Notes under the pieces: model-generated | What the model saw: only the letters and a program-made list of their open reading frames with translations | The model's database searches: none | Told to the model about the DNA's origin: nothing | Shown here: positions 36,024-44,577 of the stretch, one piece after another | How the letters are laid out: each line of letters begins with the position of its first letter | Numbering within the stretch: position 1 is the first letter of the stretch | Assembly: GCF_013031405.1 (NCBI RefSeq) | Contig: NZ_WPZY01000004.1 | Coordinates: forward strand, 310,001 to 374,000 | Reading direction: 5' to 3' | Source: Ruegeria sp. HKCCD8929 | GTDB taxonomy: Bacteria; Pseudomonadota; Alphaproteobacteria; Rhodobacterales; Rhodobacteraceae | Length of the DNA: 64,000 bases | Position numbers and translations under genes: made by a program

Positions 36024-36835
36024 GTCGCAACCTGATCCTCGGCGCGTGCCTGTCGTCTCTGGTGGTGCTGGCGGCGCTGATTTCGTTCGCATGGACACCC
36101 TATGACCACGCCGCCCTGAACATCCCGGACAAGTTGCAGACCCCCGGCGTACAGCATTGGTTCGGCACCGATCATTTCGGACGCGACATGTTTTCGATGA
36201 TCATGGTCGGCGCGCGTACGTCGATCGCGGTGGCGTTGGTGGCGGTGGGCATCGGCATGGCGCTGGGCGTGCCGCTGGGGCTGACGGCAGCAGCGCGCAA
36301 GGGCTCGTGGCTGGATGAACTGATCATGCGCGGCAACGATCTGGTCTTTGCCTTCCCCTCGCTGGTCATTGCCATCCTGATCACCGCCGTGTTCGGCGCC
36401 GGTGCGATAAACGCCATCATCGCCATCGGTATCTTCAATATCCCCGTCTTTGCTCGCATCACCCGGGGCGCCGCGCTGTCGCTGTGGGAGCGGGAGTTCA
36501 TCCTTGCCGCCCGCGTCGCGGGTAAGGGCGCGGCGCGGATTTCGACCGAGCATATCCTGCCCAATGTCGCCAACCTGCTGATCGTGCAGGGCACTATCCA
36601 GTTCAGCTTAGGTATTCTGGCCGAGGCAGGGCTCAGCTATGTCGGGCTTGGCGCGCAACCACCGACGCCCAGCTGGGGCCGGATGCTGGCTGATGCGCAG
36701 ACCATGGTCAGTTTCGCCCCGCATCTGGCCCTGATCCCCGGCTTTGCCATCATCCTGACCGTGCTGGGGCTGAACCTGATGGGCGACGGGCTGCGCGACT
36801 GGCTCGATCCCCGCATCCGTGTGGCCCGCGCATGA
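36020..36835 (+). CDS. ABC transporter permease, DppC/OppC-like
   Basis: The 271-residue permease has the DppC hallmarks HWFGTDHFGRDMFSMIMVGAR and an EAA loop (EFILAARVAGKGAARISTEHILPN). AEAGLSYVGLGAQPPTPSWG precedes the final helices, as in DppC. It pairs with the upstream permease. ATGA overlaps at both ends (35076-36023 gene and the ATPase gene) show tight coupling within the operon. Confidence 0.95.
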   Translation: MSRNLILGACLSSLVVLAALISFAWTPYDHAALNIPDKLQTPGVQHWFGTDHFGRDMFSMIMVGARTSIAVALVAVGIGMALGVPLGLTAAARKGSWLDELIMRGNDLVFAFPSLVIAILITAVFGAGAINAIIAIGIFNIPVFARITRGAALSLWEREFILAARVAGKGAARISTEHILPNVANLLIVQGTIQFSLGILAEAGLSYVGLGAQPPTPSWGRMLADAQTMVSFAPHLALIPGFAIILTVLGLNLMGDGLRDWLDPRIRVARA

Positions 36836-38430
36836 GCTTGCTGCAGATCCATAACCTGTCGCTGGCAATTCATGACACTGAGGTGCTGAAAGAGGTCAGC
36901 CTAACCATCGAGCCCGGTCAGATCGTGGCGGTCACGGGTGAGAGCGGTTCCGGCAAGTCGATGACGGCGCTGGCAGTGATGCAGCTTTTGCCGGGCGGGG
37001 CGCGGACCTCGGGCTCGATCACGCTGGATGGGCAAGAGGTGCTGGAGCTGGCTGAGCCCCAGATGTGCGCCCTGCGTGGCGCCTCGGTGGGCATGGTGTT
37101 TCAGGAGCCGATGACGGCGCTCAACCCGGTCCGGACCATCGGCGATCAGGTGATGGAGACCATCCTGATCCACAAGGCGATGCCGCGCGTCCAGGCGGAG
37201 GAGCGCGCGCGCGAGGTGCTGACCCGCGTCGGCCTGCCGCCCGACCGCTTCCCGCTGGGTCGCTATCCGCATGAGCTGTCCGGCGGCCAGCGCCAGCGCG
37301 TGGTGATCGCGATGGCCATCGCGTTGCGCCCCAAGCTGTTGATCGCGGACGAACCCACAACCGCGCTGGACGTGACCACGCAGGCGCAGATTCTCGACCT
37401 GCTCAAGGGTCTGGTGACCGAATACGGCGTGGGCTTGTTGATGATCACCCACGATCTGGCCGTAGTGGCGGACTTGGCCGATCGCATCGTCGTCATGCGG
37501 TACGGAGAGGTGGTCGAAACCGGCCCCACCAGGCGCCTGCTGACGGACATGAAGCACCCCTACACAAAGATGTTGTTTGAGGCCTCGGACCATCAAGTGA
37601 ACCTGCCGCCCACCCCGGATCCCGCACCCCTGTTGACGGTGGACAAGGTGGTGCGCGACTACCGCCTGGCGCGCACGCGCCTGTTTGCCAAACCGGGCCA
37701 TGCCCGGGCGGTGGATCATGTGAGTTTCACTCTGAACCGGGGTGAGCGCCTTGGCCTAGTGGGCGAGTCCGGATGTGGAAAATCGACCCTAACGCGGGCG
37801 ATTCTGGGGCTGGAAGAGGCACAGAGCGGCCAGATCCTGCTCGACGGGCAGCCGGTCTTTACCGGCCACAGGCCCAACCCGGATGTGCGCCGCAAGATGC
37901 AGGTGGTGTTTCAGGACCCCTTTGGCAGCTTCAATCCGCGCCACCGGGTTGATCGGCTTATCACCGAGCCCTTCCACCTGCTCGACACCCCACCCAAGGG
38001 CGCCGAGCGGCGGGACCGGGTGGCCGAGATGCTGACAGCCGTGGGTCTCTCACCGGACGACGCGCGGAAATACATTCACGAGTTCTCGGGCGGACAGCGG
38101 CAGCGGATCGCCATTGCGCGCGCTCTGATCATACGGCCCGAACTGATCCTGTTTGACGAGGCGGTCTCGGCGCTCGATGTTTCGGTCCGCGCCCAGATCC
38201 TCGATCTGCTTGCTGAGCTTTGCGAGGCCTACGATCTGACCTATCTGTTCATCAGCCATGATCTGAGCGTGGTACGCACCATCACCGACCGGGTGCTGGT
38301 GATGCAGGCGGGGCGGATTGTCGAGCAGGGGGTGACGGGCCAGGTCTTCGATTCGCCGCAGCATGCCTACACCAAGGCGCTGATCACCGCCGCTCCGCGC
38401 TTGCCCGATCTGGGAAGGGGCGTGGCATGA
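36832..38430 (+). CDS. Fused double ATPase for peptide-type ABC importer (DppD-DppF-like)
   Basis: The 532-residue protein contains two complete ABC domains. NBD1 has Walker A GESGSGKS (36-43), signature LSGGQRQR and Walker B LLIADEPTTALD. NBD2 (about 265-530) has Walker A GESGCGKS (about 311-318), signature FSGGQRQR and Walker B LILFDEAVSALD, where the usual DEP is DEA. The fused arrangement replaces separate DppD and DppF proteins. It energises import through the two permeases and overlaps both neighbouring genes by 4 bp. Confidence 0.95.
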   Translation: MSLLQIHNLSLAIHDTEVLKEVSLTIEPGQIVAVTGESGSGKSMTALAVMQLLPGGARTSGSITLDGQEVLELAEPQMCALRGASVGMVFQEPMTALNPVRTIGDQVMETILIHKAMPRVQAEERAREVLTRVGLPPDRFPLGRYPHELSGGQRQRVVIAMAIALRPKLLIADEPTTALDVTTQAQILDLLKGLVTEYGVGLLMITHDLAVVADLADRIVVMRYGEVVETGPTRRLLTDMKHPYTKMLFEASDHQVNLPPTPDPAPLLTVDKVVRDYRLARTRLFAKPGHARAVDHVSFTLNRGERLGLVGESGCGKSTLTRAILGLEEAQSGQILLDGQPVFTGHRPNPDVRRKMQVVFQDPFGSFNPRHRVDRLITEPFHLLDTPPKGAERRDRVAEMLTAVGLSPDDARKYIHEFSGGQRQRIAIARALIIRPELILFDEAVSALDVSVRAQILDLLAELCEAYDLTYLFISHDLSVVRTITDRVLVMQAGRIVEQGVTGQVFDSPQHAYTKALITAAPRLPDLGRGVA

Positions 38431-40346
38431 CACTGCGGCTGACCCCGATCCACCCTGCCGAGCGCGCGAGATTGCTCACTGATATAAGAGCCTATTTTTC
38501 GGAAATTGCGCCAGATGCGGGTATCCCCTCGCACGAGGTGGTGGACCGGTATTGGCATGAGGCGGGGCGCCACGCCTTTTGGATTGAACAGAACAGCACC
38601 GGCGTTGGATTTGCCCTGATGGTCATCCATCCCGACGGTCAACGCGAAGTGACCGAGTTTACCATCTTCCCACCGCATCGGCGCCAGGGGCTGGGTTCCG
38701 CCGCGGCCCACATGCTGTTCCGCCGCTTCCCCGGCTCGTGGACATTCGGCGTCTCGGCTGGGTCTCCGCAGGCGGCGCCATTCTGGCAAGCTTGCCTCGG
38801 CGCCTGTCCACAGGTACGGGACATCCGTCGTTTGAGCGCTAAAACCCCTTATCAAAGTCATAGTTTCGATTTTGTTGTTATCGAGGAGCCGTCCATGACT
38901 GACCCCATCTGGTTTGACCCGAGCCTGTGCCTGATCGGTGGTGACTGGCGCGCGGCGTCCTCAGGCCAGACCCTGCCGCTGATCAACCCCTCGGATGGGA
39001 CTGAAATCTGCCGGATCGCGCGTGGTGACGCGGTGGATATCGACGCCGGGGTTGGGGCGGCGCAGGCGGCGCTGGATGGTGACTGGGGCCGGATGACGGC
39101 GCTGGAGCGGGGGCGCATCCTGACTCGGCTGGGGCAGTTGGTCCTTGAACGGGCGGACGATCTGGCGGCACTGGAGGCGGCGGATGTGGGCAAGCCACTG
39201 ACCCAAGCCCGCGCCGACGCTGCGGCGCTGGCGCGGTATTGCGAGTTCTACGGCGGTGCGGCAGACAAGGTGCATGGGCAGACCATTCCGTACCTCGACG
39301 GCTACACCGTCTATACCCTGCGCGAGCCGCATGGGGTGACGGGCCATATCGTGCCGTGGAATTACCCGATGCAGATCATCGGGCGTTCGGTGGGCGCAGC
39401 GCTGGCCATGGGCAATTCTTGCGTCCTGAAACCCGCCGAAGAGGCCTGTCTGACCGCGCTGGCCTTTTCCCATCTGGCTCTTGAGGCCGGGCTGCCCGCA
39501 GGGGCGCTGAACGTGGTAACCGGGATCGGGGCCGAGGCCGGGGCGGCGCTGGCGGGTCATCCGGGCGTGCAGCACGTGTCGTTCACTGGTTCGGTCGCCA
39601 CCGGTGCCCTGGTACAGCAGGCGGCGGGGCGCAACGTGGTGCCGGTGACGCTGGAGCTGGGCGGTAAGTCTCCGCAATTGGTATTCGATGATGCCGATCT
39701 GGACGCCGCGCTGCCGTTTCTCGTCAATGCCGGCATCCAGAATGCGGGGCAGACCTGTTCCGCCTCTTCCCGGATTCTGGTGCAAAACAGTATCTATGAA
39801 AGGGTCAAAAGCCGGATGGCCGAGGCCTACGACCAGCTGACCGTTGGTCCCGCCACCGAGGATCTGCGCCTCGGCCCGCTGATCTCCGCCCGGCAGAAAG
39901 AGATCGTCACCGGCTTTCTCGCCAAAGGCGCGGACCTGACCATTGCTGCACGGGGCCGGATCGTGGACCGCGCGCCCGAGGCAGGGGCCTATGTCGCGCC
40001 GACGCTCTTTACTGACGTACCACCCGAACACCCTCTGGCGCGAGATGAGATCTTTGGCCCGGTGCAGGTGCTGATCCCCTTCGAGACCGAGGATGAGGCC
40101 GTCGCCATCGCCAACGGCACCGACTATGGGCTGGTCGCCAGCATCTGGACCCGCGATGGCGGGCGACAGATGCGGTTGGCGAAACGGCTGCGCTCGGGGC
40201 AGGTCTTTGTCAACAACTACGGTGCAGGCGGTGGGGTCGAGCTGCCGTTTGGCGGTGTCGGCAAGTCGGGACACGGGCGCGAGAAGGGGTTCGAGGCACT
40301 GTATGGATTTTCTCAGCTCAAGACCGTGGCGGTGCATCATGGCTAG
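38427..40346 (+). CDS. GNAT acetyltransferase fused in frame to aldehyde dehydrogenase
   Basis: One uninterrupted 639-codon frame encodes two complete domains. Residues 1-153 form a GNAT fold (EVTEFTIFPPHRRQGLGSAAA contains the acetyl-CoA pyrophosphate loop RRQGLGSAA). Residues 157-639 are a full aldehyde dehydrogenase (NAD-site PWNYPMQII, FTGS, catalytic Glu in LELGGKS and Cys in NAGQTCS), of betaine/aminoaldehyde dehydrogenase type. The linker is only two or three residues, so the first domain appears to have lost its stop codon. A GAGGAG site and ATG at 38895 could also yield the dehydrogenase alone. It follows the ABC ATPase by a 4-bp overlap. Confidence 0.85.
   Translation: MTLRLTPIHPAERARLLTDIRAYFSEIAPDAGIPSHEVVDRYWHEAGRHAFWIEQNSTGVGFALMVIHPDGQREVTEFTIFPPHRRQGLGSAAAHMLFRRFPGSWTFGVSAGSPQAAPFWQACLGACPQVRDIRRLSAKTPYQSHSFDFVVIEEPSMTDPIWFDPSLCLIGGDWRAASSGQTLPLINPSDGTEICRIARGDAVDIDAGVGAAQAALDGDWGRMTALERGRILTRLGQLVLERADDLAALEAADVGKPLTQARADAAALARYCEFYGGAADKVHGQTIPYLDGYTVYTLREPHGVTGHIVPWNYPMQIIGRSVGAALAMGNSCVLKPAEEACLTALAFSHLALEAGLPAGALNVVTGIGAEAGAALAGHPGVQHVSFTGSVATGALVQQAAGRNVVPVTLELGGKSPQLVFDDADLDAALPFLVNAGIQNAGQTCSASSRILVQNSIYERVKSRMAEAYDQLTVGPATEDLRLGPLISARQKEIVTGFLAKGADLTIAARGRIVDRAPEAGAYVAPTLFTDVPPEHPLARDEIFGPVQVLIPFETEDEAVAIANGTDYGLVASIWTRDGGRQMRLAKRLRSGQVFVNNYGAGGGVELPFGGVGKSGHGREKGFEALYGFSQLKTVAVHHG
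38883..38897 (+). promoter_or_regulatory. Internal ribosome-binding site and start for stand-alone aldehyde dehydrogenase
   Basis: GAGGAG (38883-38888) lies six bases before an in-frame ATG (38895). The AT-rich run just before it contrasts with the surrounding sequence. It is the natural start of the dehydrogenase in unfused form, so both fusion and dehydrogenase-only products are possible. Confidence 0.65.
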
Positions 40347-40857
40347 GCTGGGTGTTTTTCTGTTGCTGGTGGCGACGTCAGTAGGAGTCGCAGCCCTGTT
40401 CGGCGCGGTACACAATCAGGTGAGCTACACGGTCGGGCCGGATTATTTCCACCAATTCAAGTTCCTCCAGTTCGGCATCCCCGCGGAAACGCCGCCGCGT
40501 CTGGGCGCGGCTCAGATCGGGTTCCGGGCCAGTTGGTGGATGGGCCTGTTTGTCGGCTTGCCGCCGTTTTTACTCGGTCTGCTGCTGCTATCGTCGGCAC
40601 GGCAACTCTGGCGGGTCGGCGTTCAGGTCATTATAGCGGTCATTCTTATCACCGCACTGGCCGCGGCCGTGGCGCTGGTCTTCGGTCAGGTTGCGGTGGA
40701 CGAAGACGTGGCCGCAGTGATTACCTTGCCGGACCACATCTCGGACCCGGTCGGCTTCCTGCGCGCAGGGATCATGCACGACGCAAGCTATCTTGGCGGT
40801 TTCATCGGCATCTTTGTCGGCGTGTGGATCGTGTTCCGGGCGAGTCGCAGTACGTGA
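40339..40857 (+). CDS. Small integral membrane protein of unknown function
   Basis: The 172-residue product from the ATG at 40339 has about four hydrophobic segments (residues about 3-22, 65-85, 92-115 and 148-166) and a polar loop after the first (VHNQVSYTVGPDYFHQF). It overlaps the aldehyde dehydrogenase stop by 8 bp and the next gene by 4 bp (GTGA), so it is in the same operon. I do not recognise a family motif that would give a function. The in-frame extension upstream is Arg-rich non-membrane sequence and was rejected. Confidence 0.75.
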   Translation: MARLGVFLLLVATSVGVAALFGAVHNQVSYTVGPDYFHQFKFLQFGIPAETPPRLGAAQIGFRASWWMGLFVGLPPFLLGLLLLSSARQLWRVGVQVIIAVILITALAAAVALVFGQVAVDEDVAAVITLPDHISDPVGFLRAGIMHDASYLGGFIGIFVGVWIVFRASRST

Positions 40858-41765
40858 CTGGACAGAGGGACAATGTGGCGCTGGCCATCGCCCTGTCACT
40901 TCTGGCGCTGGTGCTGTTCGATGTGATGGGCCTGATCATCAAGTATCTCTCGCCCAGCTACACGGCGGCTGAGCTGTCGGCCTATCGTAACTTTTTCGGC
41001 ATCTTTCCCAGCCTGATCGCGCTCTGGTCCTCGAAATCCTGGCATCAAGGCGGCCGGCCGCTGAAGATGCGGCAATGGAAGCTGGGGCTGATACGCGGGC
41101 TGTACGTCACCTTTGCGCAGTTCCTGTTCTACTACGCGCTGGGCAAGCTGGCCTTTGCGACCGCGACCACCATCACCTTTGCCAACGCGATCTTCATGAC
41201 TGCGCTGGCGGTGCCGCTGCTGGGTGAAAAGGTGGGTCTGACCCGCTGGTCGGCTGTGCTGCTTGGGTTTGGCGGCGTGCTGATGGTGATGAAGCCGGGC
41301 AGCGACAGCTTCTCGCTTGATGCGATGGCACCGCTTGGGGCGGCGTTCCTTTATGCGCTGGCCGGGGTGTCGGCGCGGCAGATGGATGCCGAGGTGCCGA
41401 GCCCGCTGATCAACCTCTATTCCGTGGTTGCTGCCCTGGCTGGGTCTCTGGCACTGGCCCTTGCGATGGGTGGATTTTCTCCGGTCCCGCACGTCCGGGA
41501 TATCTTCTGGATCGTGGCCATGGGCGCGGTGGGTGGAACGGCGGTGCTGTGCCTTGTGGTGTCGTACCGGATGACCGAGCAGAGCAATCTGGCGCCGTTC
41601 AGCTATTTCGGCATCCCCATCGCCTTTGCCGCCGGGTGGCTGGTGTTCGACGAAACGCCGTGGGCCGATCTGTTTCCCGGCGCTCTGCTGATCATCGCGG
41701 GCGGGCTGATGGTGATCTGGCGCGAGCGGCATTTGAAACGGGCGCCTGTAGTACCCCGGGCCTAG
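40854..41765 (+). CDS. EamA/DMT-family exporter
   Basis: The 303-residue protein has two five-helix EamA repeats (ANAIFMTALAVPLLGEKVG in the first, FSYFGIPIAFAAGWLVFDETP in the second), the drug/metabolite transporter fold. A GTG start at 40854 overlaps the previous stop (GTGA); a GTG at 40875 with AGAGGG upstream is a possible shorter start. The upstream open frame is Arg-rich shadow sequence and was excluded. Members export amino acids, purines or drugs; the substrate is unknown. It closes the ABC/channel operon and overlaps the 3' end of pncB (convergent) by 4 bp. Confidence 0.88.
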   Translation: MTGQRDNVALAIALSLLALVLFDVMGLIIKYLSPSYTAAELSAYRNFFGIFPSLIALWSSKSWHQGGRPLKMRQWKLGLIRGLYVTFAQFLFYYALGKLAFATATTITFANAIFMTALAVPLLGEKVGLTRWSAVLLGFGGVLMVMKPGSDSFSLDAMAPLGAAFLYALAGVSARQMDAEVPSPLINLYSVVAALAGSLALALAMGGFSPVPHVRDIFWIVAMGAVGGTAVLCLVVSYRMTEQSNLAPFSYFGIPIAFAAGWLVFDETPWADLFPGALLIIAGGLMVIWRERHLKRAPVVPRA

Positions 41766-43054
41766 ACCACGACCTGGATTGCCTCTTGCTGACCGACGCC
41801 AAACACGCGCTTGTAGCGTTCGATCTGGTCCATGGGGCCCATCGCCTTTTCCGGGTTGTCCGAAAGTTTTACCGTCGAGCGCCCGTTGGCTGACACCGCC
41901 TTGCACACAAGTGAGAACGGTGCCAACCCGTCGCCCGGCACCAACCGGCGGAAATCGTTGGTCAAAAGCGTGCCCCACCCGAACGAGATATTGGCCTGCC
42001 CGGCAAACTGCGCATGCAGCTCGCGGATCTTGTCCACATCCAGCCCGTCCGAGAAGATGATCCGCTTTTGCTTTGGGTCCTCGCCACGCGAGTTCCACCA
42101 GTCGATAGCGATCTCGGCCCCTTTGGCCGGGTCGCCGCTGTCGATGCGGATGCCGGTCCAGCCGGCCAGCCAGTCCGGCGCGCGATCCAGAAACCCTTTG
42201 GTTCCATAAGTGTCGGGCAGGATGATCCGCAGGTTGCCATCATGCTCCTCATGCCAGTCGCTCAGCACGTCATAGGGCGCCTGCGCCAGTGCCGTGTCAT
42301 CCCCGGCCAATGCTGAATACACCATCGGCAGCTCATGCGCGTTGGTCCCGATCGCCTCAACCTCGCGACGCATCGCGATCAGGCAGTTCGAGGTGCCGGT
42401 GAAGGCCGTGCCCAGCCCCTCGATCATCGCCTGAACACACCAATCCTGCCACAGGAAGGAATGCCGCCGCCGGGTACCAAAATCGGCGATGCTCAGCTCG
42501 TTGATCCCGCGCAGCGCCTCGATCTTTTCCCAAACCCGGGTCATGGCGCGGGCATAGAGTACCTGAAGTTCGAACCGGCGCATGCCGTTCAGCACCGCGC
42601 GCGAGCGCAGTTCCATCAGCACCGCCAGTGCCGGGATTTCCCACAGCATGACCTCATGCCACTTGCCTTCGAAGGTCAGCTCATACTGATCGCCATTGCG
42701 CTCCAGATGATAAGGCGGAAGGCGCATGTTCTCGAACCATTCCATGAAGTCAGGCCGGAACATCTGGCGCTTGCCATAAAACGTGTTGCCGCGCAGCCAG
42801 GTGCTTTCACCCCGGCTGAGGCAAAGTGACCGGATATGGTCAAGCTGCTCGCGCAATTCGCCTTCGTCGATCAGTTTTGCCAGTGGAATCCGGGTCGAAC
42901 GGTTGATCAGCGAAAAGGTCACATTGGTGTCGGGCTTGTTGCGAAAGACCGACTGGCACATCAGCAGTTTGTAGAAATCCGTGTCGATCAGCGATCGGAC
43001 AATCGGATCGATCTTCCACTTGTGATTGTAGACGCGCGTCGCGATATCAACCAT
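41762..43054 (-). CDS. pncB: Nicotinate phosphoribosyltransferase
   Basis: The 430-residue enzyme has the NAPRTase pattern DTDFYKLLMCQSVF, LRSRAVLNGMRRFELQ, the RIDSGDPAKGAE phosphoribosyl-site segment, FSDGLDVDKI and SFGWGTLLTND. It converts nicotinate and PRPP to nicotinate mononucleotide in the Preiss-Handler NAD salvage pathway. A strong AGGAG site precedes the ATG. Together with pncA nearby on the same strand it forms a salvage pair split by an unrelated plus-strand gene. Confidence 0.97.
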   Translation of the reverse strand: MVDIATRVYNHKWKIDPIVRSLIDTDFYKLLMCQSVFRNKPDTNVTFSLINRSTRIPLAKLIDEGELREQLDHIRSLCLSRGESTWLRGNTFYGKRQMFRPDFMEWFENMRLPPYHLERNGDQYELTFEGKWHEVMLWEIPALAVLMELRSRAVLNGMRRFELQVLYARAMTRVWEKIEALRGINELSIADFGTRRRHSFLWQDWCVQAMIEGLGTAFTGTSNCLIAMRREVEAIGTNAHELPMVYSALAGDDTALAQAPYDVLSDWHEEHDGNLRIILPDTYGTKGFLDRAPDWLAGWTGIRIDSGDPAKGAEIAIDWWNSRGEDPKQKRIIFSDGLDVDKIRELHAQFAGQANISFGWGTLLTNDFRRLVPGDGLAPFSLVCKAVSANGRSTVKLSDNPEKAMGPMDQIERYKRVFGVGQQEAIQVVV

Positions 43055-43215
43055 GACAAGCTCCTGTTCTCAAATCACTTAGAACAAGGGCCATCCCGAA
43101 TGGCAAGAGCCTGAACATACACCACATTGCCCCGCTCAGGTCACAATATCGGCGTAAAATCTGGTCAGGGTTTCACCGGTCAAAAACAAGAACGACACCA
43201 AGGCCGGACTTTCTG

Positions 43216-43767
43216 ATGGGTCTCAAATACGATTTCGACATTTGCCCAGAGGTGTCGGAGGAAATCGTTGAGAATGACGTGCGCGCGGACCTGCAGGGGC
43301 AGGCCGCCGGGTCATTTGCGTCGTCGCCCCGCCCCGTCGCGATGTTCCGGGATGTCAGGACCTCCGATGCCTTGCGCCGGGCGTCGCCCAGGGTGCGGCA
43401 ACTGTTTCTGGACTCGGGTTTCCGGCTGGATGTCTATGACAGCGGAGCCCCCGAAGGGTTCTATCCGGCCGAAGATGAGGCAGTTCGCCACTTGATTCTG
43501 TCGAATTTTGTCGAGAACATGAAGAATACGCCGCTGAGGGGGGAATATTGCGGTGACTTTGATTTCTCGGAGTTCATGGAACACATTCTGGCAGCCAAGC
43601 CGATACTGGAAGAGCGCGATATGACCAAAAAGACGACACCGGAGCCAGAGCAGGAAGTCCAGCGTCCGGAGCGCAAGTCGGTATTAGGTCGCGTAATCTT
43701 TGCCGTCTCGATAGCGGTGCTGGCGTTGCTGGCGCTCAAGTGGCTTTCCGCCACGATACCGAACTAG
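43216..43767 (+). CDS. Uncharacterised tail-anchored protein
   Basis: The 183-residue product is mostly soluble (no N-terminal signal) with one hydrophobic helix at about 160-178 near the C-terminus (VIFAVSIAVLALLALKWL) and a short luminal or periplasmic tail, the layout of a tail-anchored membrane protein. A basic stretch (KKTTPEPEQEVQRPERKS) precedes the helix. No known family motif was recognised. It lies between pncB and pncA, oriented opposite to both, with weak ribosome-site evidence. Real gene status is supported by length and codon-like composition. Confidence 0.6.
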   Translation: MGLKYDFDICPEVSEEIVENDVRADLQGQAAGSFASSPRPVAMFRDVRTSDALRRASPRVRQLFLDSGFRLDVYDSGAPEGFYPAEDEAVRHLILSNFVENMKNTPLRGEYCGDFDFSEFMEHILAAKPILEERDMTKKTTPEPEQEVQRPERKSVLGRVIFAVSIAVLALLALKWLSATIPN

Positions 43768-43768
43768 G

Positions 43769-43864
43769 GCGTTTCCAGTTTGACTTGACGCACGGCATCG
43801 GTTCTCCGCGTTCGAGCCAAAGGCGAGAGGCAGCGGAAACCGATCCAATACGAACTGGAAGCGC
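43769..43864. repeat. About 96-nt imperfect palindrome (multi-stem hairpin)
   Basis: The outer arms GCGTTTCCAGTTTG (43769-43782) and CGAACTGGAAGCGC (43851-43864) pair over 14 bp with two G-U pairs. The inner arms, 43797-43809 with 43833-43844, pair over 12 bp with one bulge (ATCGGTT-TCCGC against GCGGA-AACCGAT), capped by GCC-AAA-GGC. It sits between two convergent gene ends and is consistent with a bidirectional terminator or a palindromic mobile repeat. Confidence 0.75.
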
Positions 43865-43886
43865 TTTCGCCTGTTAGACCGGGCTG

Positions 43887-44480
43887 TCAGTCCAGTTTCA
43901 CGCCGGACGCGCGCATCGCTGTTTCGGCGGCGGCAAGCGAGCCATCGAGGTCAATGGCACGGCAGGCGTCCATTCGGACAGAAACATCAAATCCCAGCTT
44001 GGCCGCATCCACCGCTGAGTAGTACACGCAGAAATCCGTCGCCAATCCGGCGAGCGTGAGCGTATCGATCCCGCGTGTGCGCAAATACCCTTCAAGCCCC
44101 GTCGGCGTGGTGTGGTCGTTTTCGAAAAAGGCCGAATAGCTGTCGATTGCGGTGCGAAATCCCTTGCGCAGGATCAGATCGGCATCGGTTCGCAGGTCGG
44201 CGTGAAACGTGGCACCCTCTGTGCCTTGCACGCAGTGGTCCGGCCACAGAACTTGCGGGCCGTAGGGCATCTCGGTCAATTCGAACGGCGCCTTGCCCGC
44301 ATGGCTGCTTGCGAATGAGGAATGCCCAGCCGTGTGCCAGTCCTGCGTCAGGATCACACTGTCGAACTCGGCCATCATCGCGTTGATCAGCGGCACGACC
44401 TCGTCCCCTCCTGGAACGGCCAGCGCGCCGCCGGGGCAGAAATCATTCTGAACATCGATCACAAGCAGGGCGTGGGTCAT
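43887..44480 (-). CDS. pncA: Nicotinamidase
   Basis: The 197-residue isochorismatase-fold hydrolase starts ALLVIDVQNDFCPGG (Asp9 of the catalytic triad), then LTQDWH with metal-ligand character and HADLRTDADLILRKG (Lys), and contains GLATDFCVYYSA with the nucleophilic Cys. It converts nicotinamide to nicotinate, feeding pncB. A GGAGG site precedes the ATG at 44480. It is on the same strand as pncB, with the tail-anchored gene and a long palindrome between them. Confidence 0.95.
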   Translation of the reverse strand: MTHALLVIDVQNDFCPGGALAVPGGDEVVPLINAMMAEFDSVILTQDWHTAGHSSFASSHAGKAPFELTEMPYGPQVLWPDHCVQGTEGATFHADLRTDADLILRKGFRTAIDSYSAFFENDHTTPTGLEGYLRTRGIDTLTLAGLATDFCVYYSAVDAAKLGFDVSVRMDACRAIDLDGSLAAAETAMRASGVKLD

Positions 44481-44577
44481 GGTGGCCTCCGTTACACTGC
44501 CTTATCGGTAGGCAGGCGCGCAGCCCGCGTCAATCCGGTCTCTTGCGACTCTGTCCGCCCGGGACTAAATCGCGCGC

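Noticed and set aside
38760..38900. Frameshift between the GNAT and dehydrogenase domains
   Set aside because: The frame is continuous codon by codon through this stretch without stop or shift, so a true fusion (or lost stop) fits better than a broken gene.
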